A stretch of 64,000 nt of DNA from Streptomyces cinnabarinus (GTDB lineage Bacteria > Actinomycetota > Actinomycetes > Streptomycetales > Streptomycetaceae), in NCBI RefSeq assembly GCF_027270315.1, contig NZ_CP114413.1, positions 7,130,001 through 7,194,000 on the forward strand, given 5' to 3'. Each line of letters starts with the position of its first letter. Positions within the stretch are counted from its first letter, which is position 1. Below are positions 16,590 through 24,244 of the stretch, in pieces. Position numbers and translations under genes: made by a program. The notes under the pieces were generated by a model. That model saw only the letters and a program-made list of their open reading frames with translations, searched no databases and had not been told where the DNA came from.

Positions 16590-17881
16590 GCCGCCCGCGC
16601 CGTATCTCCCTGCGGGCCCGCCTGACCCTCACCTACGGCGGCCTCTTCCTGGTCGGCGGCGTCGTGCTCCTCGGCGTCACCTACGCGCTCCTCGGGCAGC
16701 AACTGGGTGGCGCGGGCACGAAGGTGGTGTCCCGGACCCACCCGAGCGGGCACTCCACGCCGTCCCCGGGCGACGCCCCGCAGGACGAGGCCCGCACCGT
16801 GGTCGGCGGCGGGCCGGGGCTGACCACCCCGCCGCCCGGAGTCGACCTGGACCAGTGGATGGAGAAGCAGCGCGACCGCTGGCGCGACGAGGCCACCACC
16901 TCCCTGCTCACGCAGGGCGGCATCGCGCTCGGCGTCGCCGGCTGCGCGGCGGCCGGTCTCGGCTGGCTGCTCGCCGGGCGGGTCCTGGCGCCGCTGCACC
17001 GGGTCACCGACACCGCGCGCCGGATCGCCGGCGCCCCCGCGGCCGACCGCGGACTGCACGAACGCATCGCGCTGCGCGGCCCCGACGACGAGGTCAAGGA
17101 TCTCGCCGACACCTTCGACACGATGGTGGAGCGCCTCGACCGCTCCTTCGACGGCCAGCGCCGCTTCGTCGCCAACGCCTCGCACGAGCTGCGCACGCCC
17201 CTGACCCTGGGCCGTGCCCTGGTCGAGATGGCCATGCACCGGCCCGCCGCCTCAGCGGACGTGCGGCAGCTCGGCGAGAACCTGCTGGAGATCAACGCCC
17301 GGCACGAACGGCTGATCAGCGGACTGCTGCTGCTCGCACGCTCGGAGCACGAGATCGCCGAGCGGCTGCCGGTGGACCTCGCGGACGTGGTGGCCCATGT
17401 GGTGGACCAGGGCGCGGCGGAGGCGGACCTGGCCGGCACCGCCGTGCACGACGAGTCCGCGGAGGCGACCACGCTCGGCGACGCGCTGCTGCTGGAGCGG
17501 CTGGTGCACAACCTCGTCGAGAACGGCGTCCGGCACAACACCGGCGACGGCGGCTGGGTCCGGGTGGTGACCCGGGCACCGGACACCGACCGCGTGGAGC
17601 TGGAGGTCAGCAACACCGGGCCGCCGGTGCCGCCGTACGAAGTGCCGTTCCTCTTCGAGCCGTTCCGGCGGCTCGGCGCCGACCGGGTGGTCACCGGCAA
17701 GGGCGCGGGACTCGGCCTGTCCATCGTGCGGGCCATCGCCCACGCCCATCACGGGGAGGTGTCCGCGGTACCCCGCGAGGGCGGGGGCCTGACGGTGACG
17801 GTCACGCTCCCGCGGGACACGTCGGTCACGGCGGCTCAGAGCCCGAACAGGCTCGGGTCGGTCGCCAACTCCTTGAAGTAG
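16586..17881 (+). CDS. Sensor histidine kinase
   Basis: 431 residues from GTG at 16586. Two TMs (about 14-36 and 109-130) flank a roughly 70-residue extracytoplasmic sensor segment rich in Pro/Gly. HAMP follows (about 131-185), then the H-box RRFVANASHELRTPLTLGR with H200, N-box LVHNLVENGVRHNTGDGG, and G-boxes ending GKGAGLGLSIVRAIAHAHHG. It pairs with the preceding regulator. Its last 46 bases overlap the convergent thioesterase gene. Confidence 0.93.
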   Translation: MSRPRRISLRARLTLTYGGLFLVGGVVLLGVTYALLGQQLGGAGTKVVSRTHPSGHSTPSPGDAPQDEARTVVGGGPGLTTPPPGVDLDQWMEKQRDRWRDEATTSLLTQGGIALGVAGCAAAGLGWLLAGRVLAPLHRVTDTARRIAGAPAADRGLHERIALRGPDDEVKDLADTFDTMVERLDRSFDGQRRFVANASHELRTPLTLGRALVEMAMHRPAASADVRQLGENLLEINARHERLISGLLLLARSEHEIAERLPVDLADVVAHVVDQGAAEADLAGTAVHDESAEATTLGDALLLERLVHNLVENGVRHNTGDGGWVRVVTRAPDTDRVELEVSNTGPPVPPYEVPFLFEPFRRLGADRVVTGKGAGLGLSIVRAIAHAHHGEVSAVPREGGGLTVTVTLPRDTSVTAAQSPNRLGSVANSLK

Positions 17882-18258
17882 TCCTGCGGATCGGCGATCA
17901 GCTTGCGTGCCGCGAGGTCCAGCAGTCCGCCGACCGCCGTGATCTCGGCCGCCACGGTCCCGTCCGCCTTGCGGATCGTCTGCTCCATGCGGAACGTCTT
18001 GCCCCCGCTCCAGTCGAAGACGCACGTCACCTCGACCTCGTCACCGGCGAGCAGTTCGCGTCGGTAGCGGATCGTCGTCTCCAGGGCGACCGGGCCCACG
18101 CCCTTGCCGATCAGCCCGGCCTGGGTGATCCCGGCGGCCCGCAGCAGCGACCAGCGGGCGTGCTCCGCGTAGTTGAGGTACACGGCCTGGTTGAGGTGCC
18201 CCTGCACATCCGTCTCGTATCCACGGACGGTCACCGGTACGGAAAACGGCTCGGTCAC
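17836..18258 (-). CDS. Acyl-CoA thioesterase, hotdog fold (4HBT type)
   Basis: 140 residues from GTG at 18258, chosen for AAAGGGA seven to eight bases upstream; upstream ATG 18306 would add 16 residues. YETDVQGHLNQAVYLNYAEH carries the catalytic Asp and the GHLN turn of 4-hydroxybenzoyl-CoA-type thioesterases. YRRELLAGDEVEVTC and FRMEQTIRKADGTVAAE form the hotdog strands. Substrate unknown. It converges on the sensor kinase gene. Confidence 0.82.
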   Translation of the reverse strand: MTEPFSVPVTVRGYETDVQGHLNQAVYLNYAEHARWSLLRAAGITQAGLIGKGVGPVALETTIRYRRELLAGDEVEVTCVFDWSGGKTFRMEQTIRKADGTVAAEITAVGGLLDLAARKLIADPQDYFKELATDPSLFGL

Positions 18259-18313
18259 GGCTTCCCTTTCGCGTGCCACGCTTCTCGGTCGCTCCGATCC
18301 TGACATGTGCCCT

Positions 18314-18949
18314 CTACATCCGTCGCGGAGAAGCCAGCAGATAGCGCTCGCGTGCTCGAGGATCGGTGTGCTCGCCCACCTGCCACCCGGCCTTCTCCAG
18401 AGTCGCCGCGCAGCCGCGCAGCGCATCCGTTCCGGGCATGTGGACGGCCACCGCCTCCGGCTGCGGGGTCACGCGCACCCGGTAGCCGTCGCCGTCCGGT
18501 CCGGCGGGCGGATGTCCGGCCGCCTCCAGCGCCAGCGCCGCGGCCTGCACCAGATGCGTACGCTCCCAGCCGCACGGCCGGTCGGTGGCACCGTCCGGAT
18601 GGGTCATCCGGCGCAGCTCCACGAGCCCCTCCCAGGCGCTGCGCACCTCACGCACCCGGGCCGGACCCCTGGGCGGCGGCTCCTCCTCCCCGCCGATGCG
18701 CGCGGCGAACACCCCGGTCGTCGTCGCGGCGGCGGGCGCGGGCCCGGCCGTATCGGCAGCGCCCGCCGCCTCCCGTATGCGATGGCCCGCCGGGGTCAGG
18801 AAGTGGGCGTGCGGCGGGCGCGGGTGACGGAAGGCGAGCCCCCGCTTCACCAGCGCCGCGAGCTGGGTCTCCGTACCGCTGAGCCGCCCGGTGACCGGGT
18901 CGGCGGCGTCGATCACACGCCGTTGCGCGGCGGTCGGCGGTCGTGTCAC
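18314..18949 (-). CDS. Uncharacterised actinobacterial protein
   Basis: 211 residues from GTG at 18949, preceded by AAGGGAG at ideal spacing; ATG 18967 in the same frame is the alternative. The N-terminal 70 residues (AAQRRVIDAADPVTGRLSGT, LAALVKRGLAFRHPRPPHAH, FLTPAGHRIREAAG) look like a winged-helix fold. The central part is low-complexity Ala/Gly/Pro. The C-terminus (GYRVRVTPQPEAVAVHMPG and LEKAGWQVGEHTDPRARERY) is an alpha/beta segment. I do not recognise the family; a DNA-binding or ligand-sensing role is a guess from the N-terminus. Confidence 0.7.
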   Translation of the reverse strand: MTRPPTAAQRRVIDAADPVTGRLSGTETQLAALVKRGLAFRHPRPPHAHFLTPAGHRIREAAGAADTAGPAPAAATTTGVFAARIGGEEEPPPRGPARVREVRSAWEGLVELRRMTHPDGATDRPCGWERTHLVQAAALALEAAGHPPAGPDGDGYRVRVTPQPEAVAVHMPGTDALRGCAATLEKAGWQVGEHTDPRARERYLLASPRRM

Positions 18950-19011
18950 GGCGTGCTCCCTTCCCATGGTGTCCCCACGGACTTCCCACGATGTCCCCAC
19001 CGCTTCGAAGG

Positions 19012-19611
19012 CTACGACGGGGGTCTGACATTCCAGCCCGCGATCACCGGCCGCCCGTGCTCGGTGCCCAGTCGGCACACGCTTCCGGTGGCGAGCTGGA
19101 ACAGCGCGCCGTCCGCCGGCGCCAGCCCGAGCCGCCGTGCCGTGAGCACCCGCAGGAAGTGGCCGTGCGCCACCAGGACCACCACCCCCTCGGTGTTGGC
19201 GAGCGCCGCGTCCACCTTGCCGAGCATCCGGTCCGCGCGCTCCCCGACCTGCGCCGGGCTCTCCCCGGGATGCTCGGGCGGCCCCGGCGCGACCCCGTCG
19301 GTGAACAGGAACCAGCCGGGCCGCTCGCGCTGGATCTCGACCGTGGTGACGCCCTCGTAGCCGCCGTAGTCCCACTCCCGCAGGTCCGGATCGATCCGCG
19401 TCGAGGTGAGCCCGATCAGCTCGGCCGTCTCACGGGCCCGCTGCAACGGACTGACGAACGCGGCCCCGATCCGATGCGACCGGATCAACGGCACCAGCCG
19501 CCGAGCCTCCTCGCGCCCGTGTTCGGTCAACGGAACATCGGTGGACCCGGTATGCCGCCCCGACCGCGACCACGCGGTCTCACCATGTCGCACCAGCAGA
19601 AGATCACCCAT
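19012..19611 (-). CDS. Histidine phosphatase (phosphoglycerate-mutase-like)
   Basis: 199 residues. LLLVRHGETAWS is the RHG motif with the phospho-accepting His. SPLQRARETAEL gives the second Arg, EWDYGGYEG the proton-donor Glu region, and VVLVAHGHFLRVL the second catalytic His. The length and the GGYEG motif fit small acid phosphatases of the CobC/GpmB group. Substrate not predictable. It starts three bases after the neighbouring HAD-like gene stops, so the two are likely cotranscribed. Confidence 0.9.
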   Translation of the reverse strand: MGDLLLVRHGETAWSRSGRHTGSTDVPLTEHGREEARRLVPLIRSHRIGAAFVSPLQRARETAELIGLTSTRIDPDLREWDYGGYEGVTTVEIQRERPGWFLFTDGVAPGPPEHPGESPAQVGERADRMLGKVDAALANTEGVVVLVAHGHFLRVLTARRLGLAPADGALFQLATGSVCRLGTEHGRPVIAGWNVRPPS

Positions 19612-19614
19612 ACG

Positions 19615-20148
19615 TCACAGGCTATGGGCCCACCGCTCCAGCCGCCCGAACTCCGCCTCCCCGAGCCCCCGGCGCGGATCGATCCGCAGCAGCAGGGCGG
19701 GACCGGTGTGGTGCCGGCTCACGTGCCGGGTGTCGAGATCGGTGATCATGTCGTCGACCCACACGAACGGCCGCCCCGCCGCCCACGCCACGACCTGCCG
19801 GGTCTTCCAGTACAGCCCTTCGGGGTCCGGAGCGAACAGGTCCGTGAACTCGATGACCGGCAGATCCTCGGGCAGCCCGATCGCGGGCGCGATCATCTCG
19901 TTGGCCTCGTGCATCCAGGTGGTCGCCCAGGCCAGTTCGTACGGCAGGGCGAGCAGCCGCGGCCCGTGCCCCGGGTGCAGCCGCACCCGCAGTCCCCGGC
20001 GCAGCCGCCGCGACCCAGGGGTCTGCCGGGCCGACCAGTTGGCGGGGTGCAGCCTGCGGGTGACATAGCCGCGGTGCCGGGCGTAGACGGCGCGGAACGG
20101 GTTGAGGGGGCCGTCGACGTCGAGGAGTAGCAGGGGGCGCTCGCTCAT
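19615..20148 (-). CDS. HAD-like hydrolase domain protein
   Basis: 177 residues. LLLLDVDGPLNPF near the N-terminus is the HAD motif I D-x-D-G, and FVWVDDMITDLD near the C-terminus gives the motif IV acidic pair. The middle is rich in aromatic residues and lacks an obvious cap. Such short proteins are annotated as HAD-like secreted or phage-type phosphatases; the substrate is unknown. It lies between the aminotransferase and the histidine phosphatase, all leftward with little spacing. Confidence 0.75.
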   Translation of the reverse strand: MSERPLLLLDVDGPLNPFRAVYARHRGYVTRRLHPANWSARQTPGSRRLRRGLRVRLHPGHGPRLLALPYELAWATTWMHEANEMIAPAIGLPEDLPVIEFTDLFAPDPEGLYWKTRQVVAWAAGRPFVWVDDMITDLDTRHVSRHHTGPALLLRIDPRRGLGEAEFGRLERWAHSL

Positions 20149-20169
20149 GGCCGACGACCTACCCGTCCG

Positions 20170-21378
20170 CTACTGCCGGTACCCGCTCAGGAACCGCCCG
20201 ATCCGGCCGATGGCCGCCTCCAGGTCCTCGGCGTGCGGCAGGGTGAGGATGCGGAAGTGGTCGGGGGTGGGCCAGTTGAAGCCGGTGCCCTGGACGACCT
20301 GGATCTTCTCGCGCAGGAGGAGGTCGAGGACGAACTTCTCGTCGTCGTGGATCTTGTGGACCTTGGGGTCCAGTCGGGGGAACGCGTACAGCGAGCCCTT
20401 GGGCTTCACGCACGACACCCCGGGGATCTCGTTGAGCTTCTCCCAGGCCACGTTCCGCTGCTCGTGCAGCCGTCCGCCCGGCGCGGTCAGCTCGTTGATG
20501 GACTGGCGGCCGCCCAGCGCGGCCTGGATGGCGTACTGCGCGGGCGCGTTGGCGCACAGCCGCATGGAGGCCAGCATGGTCAGGCCCTCCAGGTAGTTGC
20601 GGGCGTGCTGCTTGGGTCCGGTGACGACCAGCCAGCCGGAGCGGAAGCCCGCCACCCGGTAGGTCTTCGACAGACCGCAGAAGGTCAGCACCACCAGGTC
20701 GGGGGCGAGCGTCGCGACCGAGTGGTGGACCGCGCCGTCGTACAGGATCTGGTCGTAGATCTCGTCCGCGAAGACCATCAGGCCGTGTCGGCGGGCGAGG
20801 TCGAGGATGCCCTCGATGATCTCCTTGGGGTAGACGGCGCCCGTGGGGTTGTTGGGGTTGATGATGACCACGGCCTTGGTGCGGTCCGTGATCTTCGACG
20901 CCATGTCCTCCAGGTCCGGGTACCAGTCGGCCTGTTCGTCGCAGAGGTAGTGCACCGGCTTGCCGCCCGCGAGGGTGGTGACGGCCGTCCAGAGGGGGAA
21001 GTCGGGGGCCGGGATCAGGATCTCGTCGCCGTCCTCGACCAGCGCGGTCACGGCCATCGAGATCAGCTCGGAGATGCCGTTGCCGAGGAAGACGTCGTCG
21101 ACGCCGACGTCGAGGCCCAGGTTCTGGTAGCGCCCGGCGACGGCCCGGCGGGCGGAGAGGACGCCCCGGGAGTCGGTGTAGCCGTGTGCCTGGGGGAGCA
21201 TCCGGATCATGTCCTGGAGGATCTCCTCCGGCGCCTCGAAGCCGAACAGTGCGGGGTTGCCGGTGTTCAGGCGCAGCACGCTGTGGCCGGCCTGCTCCAG
21301 CGCGTCGGCGTGCTCGATCACCGGGCCGCGGATCTCGTAACAGACCTCGCTGAGCTTGTTCGACTGCCGGAACTCCAT
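20170..21378 (-). CDS. PLP-dependent aminotransferase (AlaA-like)
   Basis: 402 residues. It is a fold-type I aminotransferase. The PLP lysine lies in CGLSKTYRVAGFRSGWLVVT, the pyridoxal-contacting Asp/Tyr are in VFADEIYDQILYDGAVHHS, and the Asn is in VVIINPNNPTGAVYPKEI. The start MEFRQSNKLSEVCYEIRGP matches glutamate-pyruvate aminotransferases of the AlaA/AlaT group, so alanine synthesis is the best guess. It is divergent from an HxlR regulator, with two palindromes in the 81-bp gap. Confidence 0.9.
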   Translation of the reverse strand: MEFRQSNKLSEVCYEIRGPVIEHADALEQAGHSVLRLNTGNPALFGFEAPEEILQDMIRMLPQAHGYTDSRGVLSARRAVAGRYQNLGLDVGVDDVFLGNGISELISMAVTALVEDGDEILIPAPDFPLWTAVTTLAGGKPVHYLCDEQADWYPDLEDMASKITDRTKAVVIINPNNPTGAVYPKEIIEGILDLARRHGLMVFADEIYDQILYDGAVHHSVATLAPDLVVLTFCGLSKTYRVAGFRSGWLVVTGPKQHARNYLEGLTMLASMRLCANAPAQYAIQAALGGRQSINELTAPGGRLHEQRNVAWEKLNEIPGVSCVKPKGSLYAFPRLDPKVHKIHDDEKFVLDLLLREKIQVVQGTGFNWPTPDHFRILTLPHAEDLEAAIGRIGRFLSGYRQ

Positions 21379-21402
21379 GCGCCCCTCCAGTATCTGGTGT
21401 TG

Positions 21403-21437
21403 CTTGGTTTTACCAAGTTAGCGCTTGGAAAGTCCAA
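21403..21437. promoter_or_regulatory. Two tandem palindromes between aminotransferase and HxlR genes
   Basis: CTTGGT-ttt-ACCAAG (21403-21417) and TTGGA-aag-TCCAA (21425-21437) share the core TTGG-N-N-N-CCAA arrangement; their centres are 21 bp apart. They lie in the divergent promoter region and fit binding by two dimers of the adjacent winged-helix regulator. That assignment is inferred. Confidence 0.6.
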
Positions 21438-21459
21438 TGACATGTCTAGACTGCGTCCC

Positions 21460-22086
21460 ATGTCACCACGCCGAAGCTACGACCAGTACTGTTCCGCCGC
21501 CCGCGCGCTCGACGTCGTCGGCGACCGCTGGACCCTGCTGATCGTCCGCGAACTGCTGGCCGGGCCGCGCCGCTACACCGACCTGCACGCGGATCTGCCG
21601 GGCGTGAGCACCGACGTACTGGCCTCACGGCTGAAGGACATGGAGCGGGACGGCCTGACGACCCGCCGCCGGCTGCCCCCGCCCGGCGCGGCCTACGTCT
21701 ACGAACTCACCCCGCGCGGAAGCGAGTTGCTCCCGGTCCTCCAGGCGCTCGGCACCTGGGGCCAGGCCGAGCTGGGCGAGCGGCGCCCGACCGACGCGGT
21801 CCGCGCCCACTGGTTCGCGCTGCCGCTGCTGCGGGACCTGGAGGGTGAGGGACTGGTCGAAGTGCGGCTGGAGGAGGGGGAGTTCCACGTGTACGTCGGC
21901 GCGGAGGGCGGCCCCGTCTACGGCGACGGCCCCGCCCCGGCCGAACCGGACGCACGCCTCGCGCTGGACACCGGCACCTGTACGGCCGTGGCGCGGGGGG
22001 AGTCGAGCGTGCCGGACGCCGTGCGCGACGGGCGGATCACCGTCACCGGCGACGGCACGCTCGCCAAGGCGCTGCGGGAGGGATGA
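21460..22086 (+). CDS. HxlR-type regulator with C-terminal sterol-carrier-like domain
   Basis: 208 residues from ATG at 21460; ATG 21442 in frame is possible. The N-terminal winged helix is HxlR-like (YDQYCSAARALDVVGDRWTL, then LHADLPGVSTDVLASRLKDM). The C-terminal 90 residues (HVYVGAEGGPVYGDG, then DGRITVTGDGTLAKAL) look like a small SCP2-like ligand-binding domain, seen in a subset of these regulators. It probably controls itself and the divergent aminotransferase through the operators in between. Confidence 0.82.
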   Translation: MSPRRSYDQYCSAARALDVVGDRWTLLIVRELLAGPRRYTDLHADLPGVSTDVLASRLKDMERDGLTTRRRLPPPGAAYVYELTPRGSELLPVLQALGTWGQAELGERRPTDAVRAHWFALPLLRDLEGEGLVEVRLEEGEFHVYVGAEGGPVYGDGPAPAEPDARLALDTGTCTAVARGESSVPDAVRDGRITVTGDGTLAKALREG

Positions 22087-22089
22087 CGA

Positions 22090-22120
22090 AGGGCCCGCCG
22101 CATCACGTGCGACGGGCCCT
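22090..22120. terminator. Convergent-gene terminator hairpin
   Basis: AGGGCCCG (22090-22097) pairs with CGGGCCCT (22113-22120); inside it CGCA/TGCG add four more pairs. It lies right after the HxlR stop and before the end of the convergent gene at 22133. Confidence 0.65.
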
Positions 22121-22132
22121 GAGGACAAGGGA

Positions 22133-22903
22133 CTACACGCCCGGCGGGCGTCCCGGACCGCGCGTCAGCGCATAGCCGCCGACGCCCGCGAGCGCCGCCA
22201 GCGCACCGCCCACCGCGGTCCATATCCAGCGGTCGGACCACCAGCCGGAGGACCAGCCGTCCTCCGGGTCGAGGCTGGAGAGCACCGCGGTCTCCTCCTC
22301 GGACTCCTCCGACCCGGTCTTCATCGCGACACCCGGCACCAGCGGCTCGCCCAGCGAGCCGTCCACCGCCGCCGCGCCGCCGATGTCCTTGGAGTCCACC
22401 CGGACCGAGGCGTCCACCGGCAGACCCAGGTCGCCCGTGGCGAGGTCCACCACCGTCAGCCGGACGTAGTACGTGCCCGGCAGCGGGTCGTTGGCCCACG
22501 GCTCCGACCAGGCGCGCACCGTGCGCATGACGCAGGCCAGCTCCACGGACGCGGCGTCCGCCGCGGCCGTGCGGGTCTGCGCGCCGTACTGGCAGGACTG
22601 ACGGCGCCGCAGTCCGTCGTAGACGTCGATCTGCCAGGTCTCGGCGGCGTGCGTCTCGGGCAGCTTCACCGTCGCCTCGACGGTCGGGCGCTGTCCGGCG
22701 TCCGCCGGGAACGACCAGTACAGGTAGTCACCGGCCGAGGCGTTCGCGGTGGCCTCCTGGCCCTGCGCGATCTCCGTCGCCGTACGGAAGGAGGTGCCGG
22801 CCGTGGTGGGGGAGTCGTCCTTCGGCTCCTCGTCCGCCAGCGCGGGCGCCGCCGCGAGGCCCAGCATCAGCAGGGCGGCGGTGAACGTACGTGTGATCCG
22901 CAT
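22133..22903 (-). CDS. Secreted/anchored protein paired with vWA protein
   Basis: 256 residues. The signal peptide is MRITRTFTAALLMLGLAAAP with a cleavage-like ALA-DEE. A beta-rich exported domain follows (GDYLYWSFPADAGQRPTVEA, TYYVRLTVVDLATGDLG). A C-terminal TM (WTAVGGALAALAGVGGYAL) with short basic tail then anchors it. The ATG overlaps the upstream vWA stop by one base, so the two are coupled. Both proteins share the plan of signal peptide, beta domain and C-terminal anchor and probably form one surface complex of unknown role. Confidence 0.78.
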   Translation of the reverse strand: MRITRTFTAALLMLGLAAAPALADEEPKDDSPTTAGTSFRTATEIAQGQEATANASAGDYLYWSFPADAGQRPTVEATVKLPETHAAETWQIDVYDGLRRRQSCQYGAQTRTAAADAASVELACVMRTVRAWSEPWANDPLPGTYYVRLTVVDLATGDLGLPVDASVRVDSKDIGGAAAVDGSLGEPLVPGVAMKTGSEESEEETAVLSSLDPEDGWSSGWWSDRWIWTAVGGALAALAGVGGYALTRGPGRPPGV

Positions 22904-24168
22904 CAGTTGGTCCTCCAGACCGCGACCCGCCAGCGCGACAGCCAGCCCCAGACGATCCCGGCGAGGAAGCCGGTCAGGATGAGCGCGCCCAGCAGCCACC
23001 AGCCGCGCCCGAGGCCGAAGGAGGCCACGTCACTGGAGCCCGACGGACCGTCGACGACGTCGATCGTCAGCTCCAGCGGCAGACCCGGCGTCGTCTTCAC
23101 GCCCGAGGCCGCCGAGAAGGAGTGCGTGACCTGGAGGCACACGGCCTCGGCCGTCGCGTCCTCGTCGTCGCTCTCCGCCTTCGGGTAGCGCACGCCCGTC
23201 GAGACCACGTCCGTACGGCCGTTGCCCGCCGCCTCACCGCGCACGATCTCCCGGCCGTGCACCGTCACGGCACGCAGCAGCACCCCGTAGGAGGGGTTCA
23301 CCGCCCGGTCGGCGGCCACGCTCAGCGAGGCGCGCAGCTCCTGGCCGGGCTCCACGTCCACCCGGTACCAGCGCTGCTGCCCGAACTCCTCGCGGTCGGT
23401 GTACAGACCGGACTCGACCGTGGGCGCGTCGGCGCACCGCTCCGCGCCCTCGGTCGCCACCGGAGTCACCACCGGGTCGGCCGCCCGGTCCACCAACTGG
23501 TTGACCTTGTCGCTGAGTTCCTCGGTGTGCTCCACCGAGGTGTAGGTGCCGCCGGTCGCCTCCGCGATACAGCTGAGCTGCTGCCGCATCTTGGTGTTGG
23601 GGACCAGACCGAGCGTGTCGATGGTCAGCCCGATGCCCTTGGCGGCGATCTCCCGGGCCACCTCGCACGGGTCCAGCGGGGCGCAGGTGTCCTCGCCGTC
23701 GCTGATCAGCACGATGCGCTTGGAGCCGGCGCCGCCGTCGAGGTCGTCGGCCGCCTTCAGCAGCGCCGGACCGATCGGGGTCCAGCCGGTGGGCGTGAGG
23801 GTCGCCACCGCCGTCTTGGCCTCGGTGCGGTCCAGCGGGCCGACCGGATAGAGCTGCGCGGTGTCCTTGCAGCCGGTCTTCTGGTTGTCGCCCGGGTAGT
23901 TGGCGCCCAGCGTCCGGATGCCCAGCTCCACCTCCTCGGGGGTGGCGTCGAGCACCTCGTTGAACGCCTGCTTCGCGGCGGCCATCCGGGACTGTCCGTC
24001 GATGTCCCGGGCCCGCATCGAGCCGCTCACGTCGAGGACGAGATTCACCTTCGGCGCGTCCTCGCCCGTGGGTTCACCGGCGGCCGCCCCGGCCGGGAAC
24101 GCCAGCCCCGCCGTCAGCGCGGCGAGCAGGGCACAGGCCCCCGCCGCCAGCCGTGTTCTTGTGATCAT
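22903..24168 (-). CDS. vWA-domain surface protein
   Basis: 421 residues. After a signal peptide (to about residue 30) comes a von Willebrand A domain with MIDAS motif LVLDVSGSM (about 43-51), TPTGWTPIGPALLKAADDLD and VLISDGEDTCAPLDPCE. A beta-rich domain follows (RWYRVDVEPGQELRASLSVA), and a C-terminal TM (WWLLGALILTGFLAGIVWGW) with basic tail. vWA domains bind metal and protein ligands. Its beta domain resembles that of the coupled downstream protein. Confidence 0.88.
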   Translation of the reverse strand: MITRTRLAAGACALLAALTAGLAFPAGAAAGEPTGEDAPKVNLVLDVSGSMRARDIDGQSRMAAAKQAFNEVLDATPEEVELGIRTLGANYPGDNQKTGCKDTAQLYPVGPLDRTEAKTAVATLTPTGWTPIGPALLKAADDLDGGAGSKRIVLISDGEDTCAPLDPCEVAREIAAKGIGLTIDTLGLVPNTKMRQQLSCIAEATGGTYTSVEHTEELSDKVNQLVDRAADPVVTPVATEGAERCADAPTVESGLYTDREEFGQQRWYRVDVEPGQELRASLSVAADRAVNPSYGVLLRAVTVHGREIVRGEAAGNGRTDVVSTGVRYPKAESDDEDATAEAVCLQVTHSFSAASGVKTTPGLPLELTIDVVDGPSGSSDVASFGLGRGWWLLGALILTGFLAGIVWGWLSRWRVAVWRTN

Positions 24169-24244
24169 CGGCGGATCCTAGTGGCGGACGTGTCCCGCTC
24201 CAAAACGACCGCTCATTGCCTGTCATTGCCTGTGAAACGGACGC

